Positions 49,995 through 62,708 of a stretch of DNA of 64,000 bases are shown here, one piece after another. Numbering within the stretch: position 1 is the first letter of the stretch; every line of letters starts with the position of its first letter. The translations under genes and the position numbers were made by a program. Origin of the DNA: Gracilibacillus halotolerans (GTDB lineage Bacteria > Bacillota > Bacilli > Bacillales > Amphibacillaceae); the NCBI RefSeq assembly GCF_014206945.1, contig NZ_JACHON010000011.1, positions 1-64,000 on the forward strand, written 5' to 3'. The notes beneath the pieces were generated by a model, which saw only the letters and a program-made list of their open reading frames with translations, did no database searches and was not told the origin of the DNA.

Positions 49995-51347
49995 ATGGAG
50001 AACGTGCAAGAACTTTGGGAGAATATATTAATTCAAATTGAACAAAAAGTTAGTAAACCTAGTTACGATACTTGGTTTAAAGGTACAGGGATAGATCAAT
50101 TACAAGAAGACACGATTGTTATCTCTGCACCGAATGCATTTATTCGGGATTGGCTTGAAAATCGCTATATTTCGTTAATAACAGAAGCTTGTTATGAATT
50201 AACTGGGGTAAAACTAAACGTCAAATTTGTTATTCCTGATTCAGAAGAAGAAACGGATAATAAAGAAATGACAACAAAGAAAAAAAGTACAATTCCTACA
50301 GCTCAAAATCAACCATCTCCGAAATCGATGCTTAATGATAAATACACATTTGAAACATTTGTCATCGGTTCAGGTAACAGGTTCGCCCATGCTGCTTCCC
50401 TAGCAGTAGCAGAAGCACCAGCAAAAGCATATAACCCTTTATTTATTTATGGTGGGGTTGGATTAGGGAAAACCCATTTAATGCATGCGATAGGTCATTA
50501 TGTTCTAGAAAATGATCCTAATATGGAAGTAGTCTATTTATCTTCTGAAAAATTTACTAATGAATTTATCAATTCTATTCGTGATAACAAAGCTGTTGAT
50601 TTTCGAAATAAATATCGAAATGTCGATGTGCTATTAATAGATGATATTCAATTTTTAGCTGGAAAAGAACAAACACAAGAAGAATTTTTCCATACATTTA
50701 ATGCACTTCATGAAGAGAATAAGCAAATTATAATTTCTAGCGATCGTCCACCTAAAGAAATACCTACATTAGAGGACAGATTACGTTCTCGATTTGAATG
50801 GGGTTTAATTACAGATATCACCCCGCCAGATTTAGAAACAAGAATTGCTATATTAAGAAAAAAGGCAAAAGCAGAGGGACTTGATATACCTAATGAAGTA
50901 ATGCTCTATATCGCCAATCAAATAGATACAAATATTAGAGAATTAGAAGGAGCTCTCATTCGAGTAGTAGCCTATTCTTCTTTGATTAATCAAGATATTG
51001 ATGCGTCATTAGCAGCAGATGCTTTAAAAGATATTATTCCATCTTCAAGACCTAAAGCTATTACAATACAAGGAATACAAGAAGTGGTTGGGGAAAAATA
51101 TAATGTCCGACTAGAAGAATTTGCAGCAAAGAAAAGAACAAAATCAATTGCATTCCCTCGTCAAATTGCGATGTATCTATCAAGAGAATTGACGGACTTC
51201 TCTTTACCTAAAATTGGACAAGAATTTGGTGGTCGTGATCACACAACTGTTATTCATGCCCATGATAAGATTTCTAGACTAATTAGCACGGATCAACTAT
51301 TAAGTAAAGAAATTGAAGAAATTAAAGAACAAATAAAAGCAAAATAA
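49995..51347 (+). CDS. dnaA: Chromosomal replication initiator DnaA
   Basis: AAA+ initiator of 450 residues. Domain I (about 1-80), a short linker, AAA+ domain with Walker A GGVGLGKT (153-160) and Walker B LLIDDIQF, and domain IV with the box-recognition signature [21 protein letters not shown] precedes the ATG. It binds the boxes on either side of its own gene and the extra clusters in this window. Confidence 0.98.
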   Translation: MENVQELWENILIQIEQKVSKPSYDTWFKGTGIDQLQEDTIVISAPNAFIRDWLENRYISLITEACYELTGVKLNVKFVIPDSEEETDNKEMTTKKKSTIPTAQNQPSPKSMLNDKYTFETFVIGSGNRFAHAASLAVAEAPAKAYNPLFIYGGVGLGKTHLMHAIGHYVLENDPNMEVVYLSSEKFTNEFINSIRDNKAVDFRNKYRNVDVLLIDDIQFLAGKEQTQEEFFHTFNALHEENKQIIISSDRPPKEIPTLEDRLRSRFEWGLITDITPPDLETRIAILRKKAKAEGLDIPNEVMLYIANQIDTNIRELEGALIRVVAYSSLINQDIDASLAADALKDIIPSSRPKAITIQGIQEVVGEKYNVRLEEFAAKKRTKSIAFPRQIAMYLSRELTDFSLPKIGQEFGGRDHTTVIHAHDKISRLISTDQLLSKEIEEIKEQIKAK

Positions 51348-51358
51348 TCTGTGAACAA

Positions 51359-51503
51359 TGTGGATAAACGTTTCATATCTGTAAACAAGTTATGAACATC
51401 TGGATAACTTCGTACGATTACAGTTAATTGAGTTATCCACATATTCACAGGGCCTATTACTATTATTACTATCTTTTATTAATAATAATTAATATATATT
51501 CCT
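51359..51503. other. oriC: oriC right part with DnaA-trio and unwinding element
   Basis: Boxes at 51359-51367 (perfect), 51399-51407 (one mismatch), 51433-51441 (perfect) and a diverged ATATTCACA at 51441-51449 are followed by GGGCCT, then a run of ATT/ACT/CTA triplets (51454-51473) and a pure A/T stretch (51474-51499). The order box, GC-rich spacer, trio repeats, A/T-rich DUE is the B. subtilis basal unwinding system. Confidence 0.85.
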
Positions 51504-51517
51504 CAAGGAGGACAATT

Positions 51518-52660
51518 ATGAAAGTTATCATTAACCGCAATAAATTACTAGAAAGTATTCAACATGTTACAAAAGCCATTTCATCAAAAACAGCTATTCC
51601 AATTTTAGAAGGCTTGAAAATCGATGTAACAACAAATGGAATTACTTTAACAGGTAGTGATTCAGATATTACCATCCAATCATTTATTCCTGTTGAAGAA
51701 GAAGGTATCCAATACATAGATGAATTAGAACCAGGAGCTATTGTAGCTCACGCAAAGTATTTTCCAGATGTTATTCGAAAATTACCTTCAGAAACAGTGG
51801 AAATAACTGTAGATGAAAATTTACTAATGACAATAAAATCTGGCTCTGCAGAATTTGATTTAAATGGACAAACTGCAGAGGAATATCCACATGTAGCTCA
51901 AATTAAAAGTGAAGTATCTTTTGAATTACCTAATGAACTAATAAAAACGATGATTCGCCAAACTGTATTTGCTGTTTCCACTTCTGAAACGAGACCTATT
52001 TTAACTGGTGTTAATATTAAAGCTGAAAATAACTATATTCAGTTCATTGCTACAGATAGTCATAGACTTGCAACAAGTAGGATTCCAGTTGAAAAGGGTT
52101 TGGAGGAATTCCCATTTGAACAAGTAGTTGTACCTGGTAAGAGTCTTAATGAATTAAACAAAATATTAGATGATTCGGAAAAGAAAGTAGAAGTTTCAAT
52201 TGCGTCTAATCAAATTGCATTTCAAACAGAGAATCTTTATTTCTTATCAAGATTATTAGACGGAAGATATCCAGAAACATCGCGACTTATTCCAGAAGAA
52301 AGTAAAACTACTATCTTAGTTAACAAGAAAAATATCCAATCAGCAGTAGATCGTGCATCTTTATTAGCAAAAGATAATCACAATAATGTTATTCGACTTG
52401 AAACGTCCCCTAATTCAAAAATTGAAGTTTCAAGTAATTCTCCTGAAATTGGTAAGGTAGAGGAAGAAGTTACTGTTGAAAATATTGAAGGAGAAGACTT
52501 AAAGATTTCTTTCAGCTCTAAATATATGTTAGATGCATTAAAAATAATGGATTCTGAACAAGTGAAAATAGAATTTACTGGAGCAATGAGACCATTTATT
52601 ATTAAGCCAATGGATTCTGACGATATTCTTCAATTAATTTTACCTGTTAGAACCTATTAG
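51518..52660 (+). CDS. dnaN: DNA polymerase III beta subunit (sliding clamp)
   Basis: Clamp of 380 residues, three clamp domains, ending in IKPMDSDDILQLILPVRTY. The start MKVIINRNKLLESIQHV at 51518 follows AAGGAGGACAATT; the longer frame runs through the DUE and is rejected. Encircles DNA and tethers PolC; with YabA/Soj it also affects DnaA regulation. Confidence 0.98.
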   Translation: MKVIINRNKLLESIQHVTKAISSKTAIPILEGLKIDVTTNGITLTGSDSDITIQSFIPVEEEGIQYIDELEPGAIVAHAKYFPDVIRKLPSETVEITVDENLLMTIKSGSAEFDLNGQTAEEYPHVAQIKSEVSFELPNELIKTMIRQTVFAVSTSETRPILTGVNIKAENNYIQFIATDSHRLATSRIPVEKGLEEFPFEQVVVPGKSLNELNKILDDSEKKVEVSIASNQIAFQTENLYFLSRLLDGRYPETSRLIPEESKTTILVNKKNIQSAVDRASLLAKDNHNNVIRLETSPNSKIEVSSNSPEIGKVEEEVTVENIEGEDLKISFSSKYMLDALKIMDSEQVKIEFTGAMRPFIIKPMDSDDILQLILPVRTY

Positions 52661-52703
52661 TGAATTGTCCACACTGTACATGATAGGCTGTAAAAAAAAT
52701 AAG

Positions 52704-52721
52704 TTATCCACATGTGTATAA
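52704..52721. promoter_or_regulatory. Back-to-back DnaA-box pair after dnaN
   Basis: TTATCCACA (52704-52712, perfect) abuts TGTGTATAA (52713-52721, one mismatch), an 18-bp imperfect palindrome like that at 41745-41762. Confidence 0.65.
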
Positions 52722-52765
52722 ACTTTCAGAAGGTTTATGAAATTTCATTAACCTAGATTAGATAA

Positions 52766-52820
52766 GCTAGAGTAATGCTTTACTATTGCGAAGTTAAAGC
52801 ATTACTTTAGCCTCTTTTTA
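52766..52820 (+). terminator. dnaN terminator
   Basis: GCTA plus AGTAATGCTTTA pairs with TAAAGCATTACT plus TAGC (one mismatch between blocks), loop 12 bases, followed by CTCTTTTT. Confidence 0.85.
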
Positions 52821-53115
52821 AAGAAGGCGAAGAGATAGCGGCCTTTACCAAACTTTATAATTGTTACCACATTAAAAAGTCCGGACTGAGTCAAAGGTAG
52901 TGTTTGCTTTTGTATAATTGTTCGGTTTTTTTATTCCGCGCCTATTTTAAGTGAATTTATTCTCCTAAATGGCAACTATAATTTTAAAATATCCACTCTA
53001 AACGAATAAACTTTATCGTACCCAATCCTCACTCTGCTTTTCTAATTACAAAATGTTTAGTAAAATAGATAGAAGGGCTATACTGAGAATGAATCTATAG
53101 CAAAGGGTGACGTAA

Positions 53116-53346
53116 TTGAAAGAAGAAGTTTCCATCCAAACAGAATTTATCCGACTTGGTCAATTTATTAAATTAGCTAATATCTTTGAATCTGGTGGAA
53201 TGATCAAGAGCTTCTTGCAGGAGCAAGGAGTAATTGTAAACGGAGAACATGAGACAAGACGCGGACGCAAGCTTTATCCAGGAGATGAAGTTGTTATAGA
53301 AGATGTTGGGACCTTTATCGTAACAGAATCCCAATCATTCGATTAA
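53116..53346 (+). CDS. yaaA: S4-domain RNA-binding protein YaaA (RlbA)
   Basis: Small protein of 76 residues with an S4-like fold (FIKLANIFESGGMIKSFLQEQGVIVNGE, ETRRGRKLYPGDEV). Implicated in 50S ribosome assembly in B. subtilis. TTG start with AAAGGGTGA upstream. Eighteen bases before recF. Confidence 0.93.
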   Translation: MKEEVSIQTEFIRLGQFIKLANIFESGGMIKSFLQEQGVIVNGEHETRRGRKLYPGDEVVIEDVGTFIVTESQSFD

Positions 53347-53364
53347 ATTCGAAAGGAAATTTGA

Positions 53365-54477
53365 ATGTATGTACAACAATTAACATTAGAAAACTATCGA
53401 AACTATTCACAGCTTGATATATCGTTTGACGACAAAATTAATGTGATTATCGGAGAGAATGCACAAGGAAAAACGAATTTAATGGAATCCATCTATGTTT
53501 TAGCATTCTCTAAATCGCATCGAACGTCTAAAGATAAAGAATTAATCCAATGGGACAAAAACTATGGTAAAATAGAAGGTAGAGTGCAGAAAAAAAATGC
53601 CAGCTTACCTCTAGAAATCGTTATATCAAATAAAGGGAAGAGAGCGAAAGTAAATCACCTTGAACAAAGAAGATTGAGTGATTACATTGGAGCTCTTAAT
53701 ATTGTCATGTTTTCACCTGAGGATCTCAGCTTGGTAAAAGGGAGTCCTCAAACTCGTAGGCGATTTATAGATATGGAAATTGGCCAAATACAGCCAATTT
53801 ACCTTTATCATTTGGCTCAATATGTAAAAATACTAAAACAACGAAATCATATGCTGAAACAGCTACAATTACGTAAAACCTCAGATCATACACTTCTACA
53901 CGTACTCACGGATCAATTAATTGAACATGCTAGTATTATTGTAGAACGAAGGTTTACGTTTCTTGAGCGATTAAATAAATGGGCGAATGAAATTCATATA
54001 GGGATTAGTCGTAACCTTGAGCAGCTTGAAGTTCAGTACCAGTCTAGCATTGACGTATTAAATAGTGACAGTCAGGAAAAGATTGCTGCACAATATAGTG
54101 AAACGTTTCATCAATCGATGCAAAAAGAGATTGAAAGAGGTACAACTCTCTACGGACCGCATCGGGATGATTTATTGTTTTATGTAAATGGAAAAAATGT
54201 ACAAACATATGGTTCACAAGGACAACAGCGTACTACAGCATTGTCTTTAAAGCTTGCAGAGATTGAATTAATCTACAAGGAAATTGGAGAATATCCTGTT
54301 TTGTTACTTGATGATGTATTAAGTGAATTAGACGATTATCGACAATCACAGTTACTTGATACGATTGAAGGGAAAGTTCAAACCTTTGTAACGACAACAA
54401 GTGTAGACGGGATTCGGCACCATACATTAGAAAAAGCAGAAATTCTCCAAGTAGATGATGGAAAAATAGTCAACTAA
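53365..54477 (+). CDS. recF: DNA replication and repair protein RecF
   Basis: SMC-like ATPase of 370 residues. Walker [10 protein letters not shown], signature [16 protein letters not shown], Walker [14 protein letters not shown]. Acts in RecFOR-mediated RecA loading. AAAGGAAAT precedes the ATG. Confidence 0.97.
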   Translation: MYVQQLTLENYRNYSQLDISFDDKINVIIGENAQGKTNLMESIYVLAFSKSHRTSKDKELIQWDKNYGKIEGRVQKKNASLPLEIVISNKGKRAKVNHLEQRRLSDYIGALNIVMFSPEDLSLVKGSPQTRRRFIDMEIGQIQPIYLYHLAQYVKILKQRNHMLKQLQLRKTSDHTLLHVLTDQLIEHASIIVERRFTFLERLNKWANEIHIGISRNLEQLEVQYQSSIDVLNSDSQEKIAAQYSETFHQSMQKEIERGTTLYGPHRDDLLFYVNGKNVQTYGSQGQQRTTALSLKLAEIELIYKEIGEYPVLLLDDVLSELDDYRQSQLLDTIEGKVQTFVTTTSVDGIRHHTLEKAEILQVDDGKIVN

Positions 54478-54491
54478 AAAGTAGGGATAAC

Positions 54492-54776
54492 ATGTTTATA
54501 CACGTTGGAGAAGAACATGTAATTTCTTCTGACGAGGTAATAGCAATAATTGATTATAGTTTGGTAAGTTCCTCTACCATAAATGACGAGCTTTTATTAG
54601 CCTTAGATGAGAAAGAAAATGTCATTGTTACAGATGAATCATTAACCAAATCGGTCGTATTCACAGCAGATAGAGTATATTATAGTCCACTGTCTGTTTT
54701 AACATTACGTAAAAGATCAAGTGTCCTATCGACAATTAGTAGGTTAGATGATTATACAGAGCCAATAGATGAATAA
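54492..54776 (+). CDS. remB: RemB-like regulator (YaaB, DUF370 family)
   Basis: Ninety-four residues starting MFIHVGEEHVISSDEVIAIIDY and containing KSVVFTADRVYYSPLSVLTLRKR, the DUF370 pattern. In B. subtilis RemB (YaaB) affects matrix genes with RemA. Lies 14 bases after recF and 51 before gyrB, as in Bacillus. Confidence 0.9.
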   Translation: MFIHVGEEHVISSDEVIAIIDYSLVSSSTINDELLLALDEKENVIVTDESLTKSVVFTADRVYYSPLSVLTLRKRSSVLSTISRLDDYTEPIDE

Positions 54777-54818
54777 CTGGTTGTGTAGCATTGCAGTGTC
54801 TAATAATAGAATGTGTAG

Positions 54819-56753
<1,935 letters not shown>

Positions 56754-56806
56754 TAATAGAAATGCCAATGGGAAAGAAATTGATAAGAGCAACTAAGATT
56801 ATCACC

Positions 56807-56826
56807 AGCGCCAATCTTTTGGCGCT
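56807..56826 (+). terminator. Weak hairpin between gyrB and gyrA
   Basis: AGCGCCA (56807-56813) and TGGCGCT (56820-56826), 6-base loop, followed by AGTTAACTTTT. The T-run is weak and displaced, so read-through into gyrA is likely. Confidence 0.45.
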
Positions 56827-56904
56827 AGTTAACTTTTATATACTAATGGTGATAGTCTCATTAGTAGGTCTTTTTCCTTCATAGGATATAGGAGGTCATA
56901 ATTT

Positions 56905-59406
56905 ATGGCGGATAGTAAACGTCCACAAGTGAAAGAAATAAGTATAGGGAAAGAAATGCGAACTTCTTTTCTCGACTATGCGATGAGTGTAATTGTTTCT
57001 CGTGCTATACCTGATGTAAGAGATGGATTAAAGCCTGTACATCGCCGAATATTATTTGCACTGAATGAGCAAGGAATGACAGCGGACAAAGCATATAAGA
57101 AATCTGCACGTATCGTTGGGGATGTAATTGGTAAGTATCACCCACATGGTGACTCTGCAGTTTATGAGGCGATGGTCCGTATGGCGCAAGATTTCAGTTT
57201 TCGCTATATGCTTGTTGATGGACATGGTAACTTTGGATCGGTTGATGGGGATCCGCCTGCTGCGATGCGTTATACCGAAGCGAGAATGTCCAAAATAGCA
57301 ATGGAGCTTTTAAGGGATATTCAAAAAAATACAATCGATTATACGGATAACTACGATGGGTCGGAACGAGAACCACGTGTGCTTCCCGCACGTTTTCCTA
57401 ATCTACTTGTAAACGGGGCTTCAGGTATTGCGGTTGGGATGGCAACAAATATCCCGCCACATCATTTAGGAGAAACGATTGACGCGATTCAAGCTATTGC
57501 TCGAGATCCAGAAATTACAATTACAGAGTTGATGGAAGATTATATTCAAGGCCCAGATTTTCCAACTGCAGGACTTATTTTAGGTAAAAGTGGCATCCGT
57601 CGTGCTTATGAAACTGGAAGAGGCTCAATTACCATCCGTGCAAAAACGGAAATTGAAGAGATGGCGAACGGGAAATCACGTATTCTTGTTACGGAATTAC
57701 CGTATCAAGTGAACAAAGCAAAGCTTATCGAAAAGATTGCTGAGCTTGCTCGGGATAAGCGAATCGAAGGAATTACAGATTTACGAGATGAATCGGATCG
57801 TAATGGTATGCGAATTGTTATTGAATTGCGTCGTGATGCAAATGCAAATGTTTTACTAAACAATTTGTTCAAGCTAACTTCCTTACAAACATCTTTCGGT
57901 ATTAATATGCTGGCATTAGTTGATGGCCAACCAAAAGTATTAAATCTTAAGCAATGTTTAGAGTACTATTTGGAGCATCAAAAGGAAGTTATTATCCGTA
58001 GAACACAATATGAACTAGAAAAAGCAGAAGCACGTGCTCATATTTTAGAGGGTTTACGTATTGCTTTAGATCATATTGATGCGATTATTCAGTTAATTCG
58101 CCAATCTCAAACAACAGAGATAGCTAGACAGGGCTTAATGTCTGAGTTTAAACTCTCAGAAAAACAAGCACAAGCAATTCTCGATATGCGTTTGCAACGT
58201 TTAACAGGACTAGAAAGAGAAAAGATTGAAGAAGAGTACAATGAACTAATCGCTCATATCGAAGAATTAAAAGCTATCTTGAGTGATGAAGGTAAGATTT
58301 TAGAGATTATAAACGATGAATTATCGGAAATTAAAGAACGTTTTAGCGATGAAAGACGTACTGAAATCGTTGCAGGTGGTGTAGACTTCATCGAGGATGA
58401 GGATCTTATCCCTGAAGAGAATATTGTCATTTCACTCACTCATAAAGGTTATGTAAAACGTCTTCCAGCTTCTACGTATCGCTCGCAAAGACGTGGTGGA
58501 AGAGGAATACAAGGTATGGGGACAAATGAAGATGACTTCGTAGAACATCTAATATCCTGTTCTACGCATGATACGGTATTATTCTTCTCTAACAAAGGGA
58601 AAGTATACCGAGCAAAAGGGTATGAGGTGCCAGAATTTAATCGTACAGCAAAAGGGATACCGATTATTAATATGCTTGAAATTGATAAAGGTGAGTGGAT
58701 CAACGCCATTATCCCTGTAAGTGAGTACCAGGAAGATTGGTATTTATTCTTTACAACAAAGCGTGGTATTGCGAAACGTACGTCATTAGCTCAATTTGCT
58801 AATATTCGAAGAGGAGGATTAATTGCGCTTCATTTACGTGAAGACGATGAATTAATCTCTGTACGATTGACGAATGGTTCCAAACACATACTCATGGGTA
58901 CTAGAAACGGATACGCTATTCGTTTTGAAGAGCATGAAATAAGAGCAATGGGTCGAACTGCGGCAGGAGTAAAAGGTATTTCTTTACGTGATGATGATGA
59001 AGTAGTATCAATGGAAATAATTGAAGAAAATGATTATGTATTGAATGTTACCGAGAATGGTTATGGTAAACAAACTCCAATTGATGAATACCGTATTACG
59101 AGAAGAGGCGGAAAAGGTATCTTTACTTGTAATATAACGGATAAAACAGGGAAAGTAGTTGCCTTAAAGACGGTAGCAGGTGAAGAAGATATTATGATTA
59201 TGACCGTAGCAGGTGTATTGATCAGAATGGCTGTTAAAGATATTTCCGTAACGGGTAGAAATACACAAGGTGTAAGACTCATTCGCTTACAAGATGATGA
59301 GTTTGTAGCAACTGTAGCCAAAGTAGAAGCGGAAGAAGAAGTAGAAGCAGATGTAGAGAGCAATGTAGAGGAAACAATGGGAGAAGAAGAGTCATCAGAA
59401 AAATAA
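56905..59406 (+). CDS. gyrA: DNA gyrase subunit A
   Basis: Gyrase A of 833 residues with catalytic Tyr123 ([10 protein letters not shown]), quinolone-sensitive residues Ser84 and Glu88, GyrA box QRRGGRG, six-bladed C-terminal pinwheel and an acidic Glu-rich tail. GGAGGTCATAATTT precedes the ATG. Together with GyrB introduces negative supercoils. Confidence 0.98.
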   Translation: MADSKRPQVKEISIGKEMRTSFLDYAMSVIVSRAIPDVRDGLKPVHRRILFALNEQGMTADKAYKKSARIVGDVIGKYHPHGDSAVYEAMVRMAQDFSFRYMLVDGHGNFGSVDGDPPAAMRYTEARMSKIAMELLRDIQKNTIDYTDNYDGSEREPRVLPARFPNLLVNGASGIAVGMATNIPPHHLGETIDAIQAIARDPEITITELMEDYIQGPDFPTAGLILGKSGIRRAYETGRGSITIRAKTEIEEMANGKSRILVTELPYQVNKAKLIEKIAELARDKRIEGITDLRDESDRNGMRIVIELRRDANANVLLNNLFKLTSLQTSFGINMLALVDGQPKVLNLKQCLEYYLEHQKEVIIRRTQYELEKAEARAHILEGLRIALDHIDAIIQLIRQSQTTEIARQGLMSEFKLSEKQAQAILDMRLQRLTGLEREKIEEEYNELIAHIEELKAILSDEGKILEIINDELSEIKERFSDERRTEIVAGGVDFIEDEDLIPEENIVISLTHKGYVKRLPASTYRSQRRGGRGIQGMGTNEDDFVEHLISCSTHDTVLFFSNKGKVYRAKGYEVPEFNRTAKGIPIINMLEIDKGEWINAIIPVSEYQEDWYLFFTTKRGIAKRTSLAQFANIRRGGLIALHLREDDELISVRLTNGSKHILMGTRNGYAIRFEEHEIRAMGRTAAGVKGISLRDDDEVVSMEIIEENDYVLNVTENGYGKQTPIDEYRITRRGGKGIFTCNITDKTGKVVALKTVAGEEDIMIMTVAGVLIRMAVKDISVTGRNTQGVRLIRLQDDEFVATVAKVEAEEEVEADVESNVEETMGEEESSEK

Positions 59407-59424
59407 AAGAAGGATGTGGTCCGG

Positions 59425-60510
59425 TTGAAGGTGCATCCAAAGCAACTAGTTCCAGGATGTATTGTGCAAAAGACCATTTTGGGGATGTCAGGTAATCCAA
59501 TTGTAAAGGCCGAGACAGTCATAGAAAACCAACACATAGAGGCATTGGTACACTTTGGCATTGAACAAATGGATGTTAAAGAGCGAATGGTTACTGGTTT
59601 AACGTTTAAGCCACAACCATATAAAGTGAAGGACAAGCAGTCTACCAAAAAAACTACTGTAGAGGAACCAGAGGAGTTTGAAACAATCTATGTTCGAACA
59701 GTAGAGCAATATAAAAAGATGTTTAAGTCTTGGCAAGGAGGAACACCGATTGATCTTGGAGATGTTCGCAAGATGGTTTCTCCTCTCTTTCATAGCCTGA
59801 CGCAATACCCGCCTGATTTATTTATTCTTTATAAATATGCGACAGCGCGTGATTATATTTATCATCATGCTGTATCAGTATCACTTTTATCTGCTTATTT
59901 AGCCAAAAAGATGGAACATGATATAGACTGGTTCCAAATTGGACTAGCCGGGGTGTTAGCGGATAGCGGAATGTCCCGGCTCAACCCAAATTGGTTAATT
60001 AAAGGTACTGAATTAACGATTCAAGAATTTAAAGAGATGAAAAAGCATCCTACGTATTCCTATCAATTAGTAGAAAACATTACTGCATTAACGAAAGCAG
60101 CAAAATTAGCGATCTTGCAACACCATGAACGATTGGATGGTAGTGGATACCCTCTTGGTGTGAAAGCTGATAAAATCCACCCATACGCTAAAATTATAGC
60201 GATCGTGGATACATATCATGCAATGACATCGGAAAGAGCGTATAAGCCAAAGAAATCACCTTTTAAGGTAATGGAAGAGATGTTAAGCGTAAAACACCAA
60301 AAGTACGATTACACGACTTTAAATGTATTTGTTGAAGCATTTATTAATTATTCTATTGGTTCTGAAGTCGTCTTATCGAATGGTGATAGAGCGCACGTGG
60401 TATATATCCACAGTGATAACCCAACACGTCCAATGGTTCGACTTGATAACAATGAAATTATTAATCTTAATGAGAAAAAAACTCTTTATATTGAAAATAT
60501 ATTAACTTAA
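59425..60510 (+). CDS. HD-GYP-related protein with altered HD dyad
   Basis: About 361 residues. An N-terminal beta-rich domain (about 1-65) precedes an HD-GYP domain (about 110-300). His147/His148 (YIYHHAV), QHHERLDGSGYPLG (about 232-245) and VDTYHAM are present, but the usual HDIGK is ADSGM (Ala179-Asp180), so one metal-ligand His is missing. A C-terminal SH3-like segment ends the protein. TTG at 59425 starts the family-like KVHPKQL; AAGG is 11 bases upstream. It may bind rather than cleave c-di-GMP. Eighteen bases after gyrA. Confidence 0.8.
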   Translation: MKVHPKQLVPGCIVQKTILGMSGNPIVKAETVIENQHIEALVHFGIEQMDVKERMVTGLTFKPQPYKVKDKQSTKKTTVEEPEEFETIYVRTVEQYKKMFKSWQGGTPIDLGDVRKMVSPLFHSLTQYPPDLFILYKYATARDYIYHHAVSVSLLSAYLAKKMEHDIDWFQIGLAGVLADSGMSRLNPNWLIKGTELTIQEFKEMKKHPTYSYQLVENITALTKAAKLAILQHHERLDGSGYPLGVKADKIHPYAKIIAIVDTYHAMTSERAYKPKKSPFKVMEEMLSVKHQKYDYTTLNVFVEAFINYSIGSEVVLSNGDRAHVVYIHSDNPTRPMVRLDNNEIINLNEKKTLYIENILT

Positions 60511-60554
60511 TAGTGTGAACTAGAATAGTCTGAGACTGAAATGTTTTATCTATA

Positions 60555-60737
60555 GTAGGAACTGAACGATTCGTTAGAATTAGTTCGGTTCCTACGTTTT
60601 TATAATTGCTTCGTCAAAACACTTCGCTTTCAGCAGGCACGGCCTCAACTTCCCATCACTCACAGCCGTTCGTAATGGGTGATTTTCTGCTCGTGCTGTT
60701 CCTGCATGAGTCTACGTATTTTGACTACGTAATTAAC
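60555..60737. repeat. Structured intergenic repeat, copy B
   Basis: Hairpin GTAGGAACTGAAC... / ...GTTCGGTTCCTAC (60555-60595), then TTTTTATAATT, then the inverted-repeat part with conserved blocks AAAACACTTCGCTTTC, GCCTCAACT and GAGTCTACGT shared with copy A. The central stem differs from copy A. Confidence 0.8.
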
Positions 60738-60960
60738 ATTCCAACTTTTTGTTGATCTCCCTAATACAGGGAATATACTATGAGAACTGGTTAGAGTTGT
60801 ATATGTAGATTAAAAATTGTGTAGTTAGGCAATCGTATATTCAACACCTTTTTATAAGATATATTTATATAACCAAATTGTAGAGACCCTATGTAAACTC
60901 TTACAATGTTGACATAATAGCAATTAAAAATGTCACATAGATTTTTCAATAAAATAATGC

Positions 60961-62526
<1,566 letters not shown>

Positions 62527-62542
62527 AGAAAATAGTGGAAAT

Positions 62543-62576
62543 AATGCTTGGTGGAGTTTAGTACCCACCAAGCATT
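62543..62576 (+). terminator. guaB terminator-like hairpin
   Basis: AATGCTTGGTGG (62543-62554) pairs perfectly with CCACCAAGCATT (62565-62576). The following T-run is short (TCTGTTATC). Confidence 0.7.
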
Positions 62577-62708
62577 TCTGTTATCAAAAGTAATCTAAAG
62601 TGAGTAAATAAAACTAATAAATCCTCTAAGCTAGTTTTCTTAATTACTAGGCTATGATAAAATATTGGAGTGCAAATAAATCAGCAAAGGCAAGAAAGGT
62701 GACAAAAG

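Larger units (their letters stand above)
52661..53115. other. Intergenic region between dnaN and yaaA
   Basis: Holds the DnaA-box pair at 52704-52721, the dnaN terminator at 52766-52820 and a TATAAT at 52913-52918 without a good -35. No conserved coding sequence is evident. The promoter for yaaA-recF-remB-gyrB must lie in its right half. Confidence 0.5.

Noticed and set aside
52878-52887. AGTCCGGACT palindrome between dnaN and yaaA
   Set aside because: Only 10 bases, single copy, not placed at a recognisable promoter; could occur by chance.
59061-59648. 195-codon antisense ORF across the gyrA end and the HD-GYP gene start
   Set aside because: It lies opposite two well-supported genes, has no ribosome binding site and shows low-complexity Ser/Thr content typical of a shadow frame.
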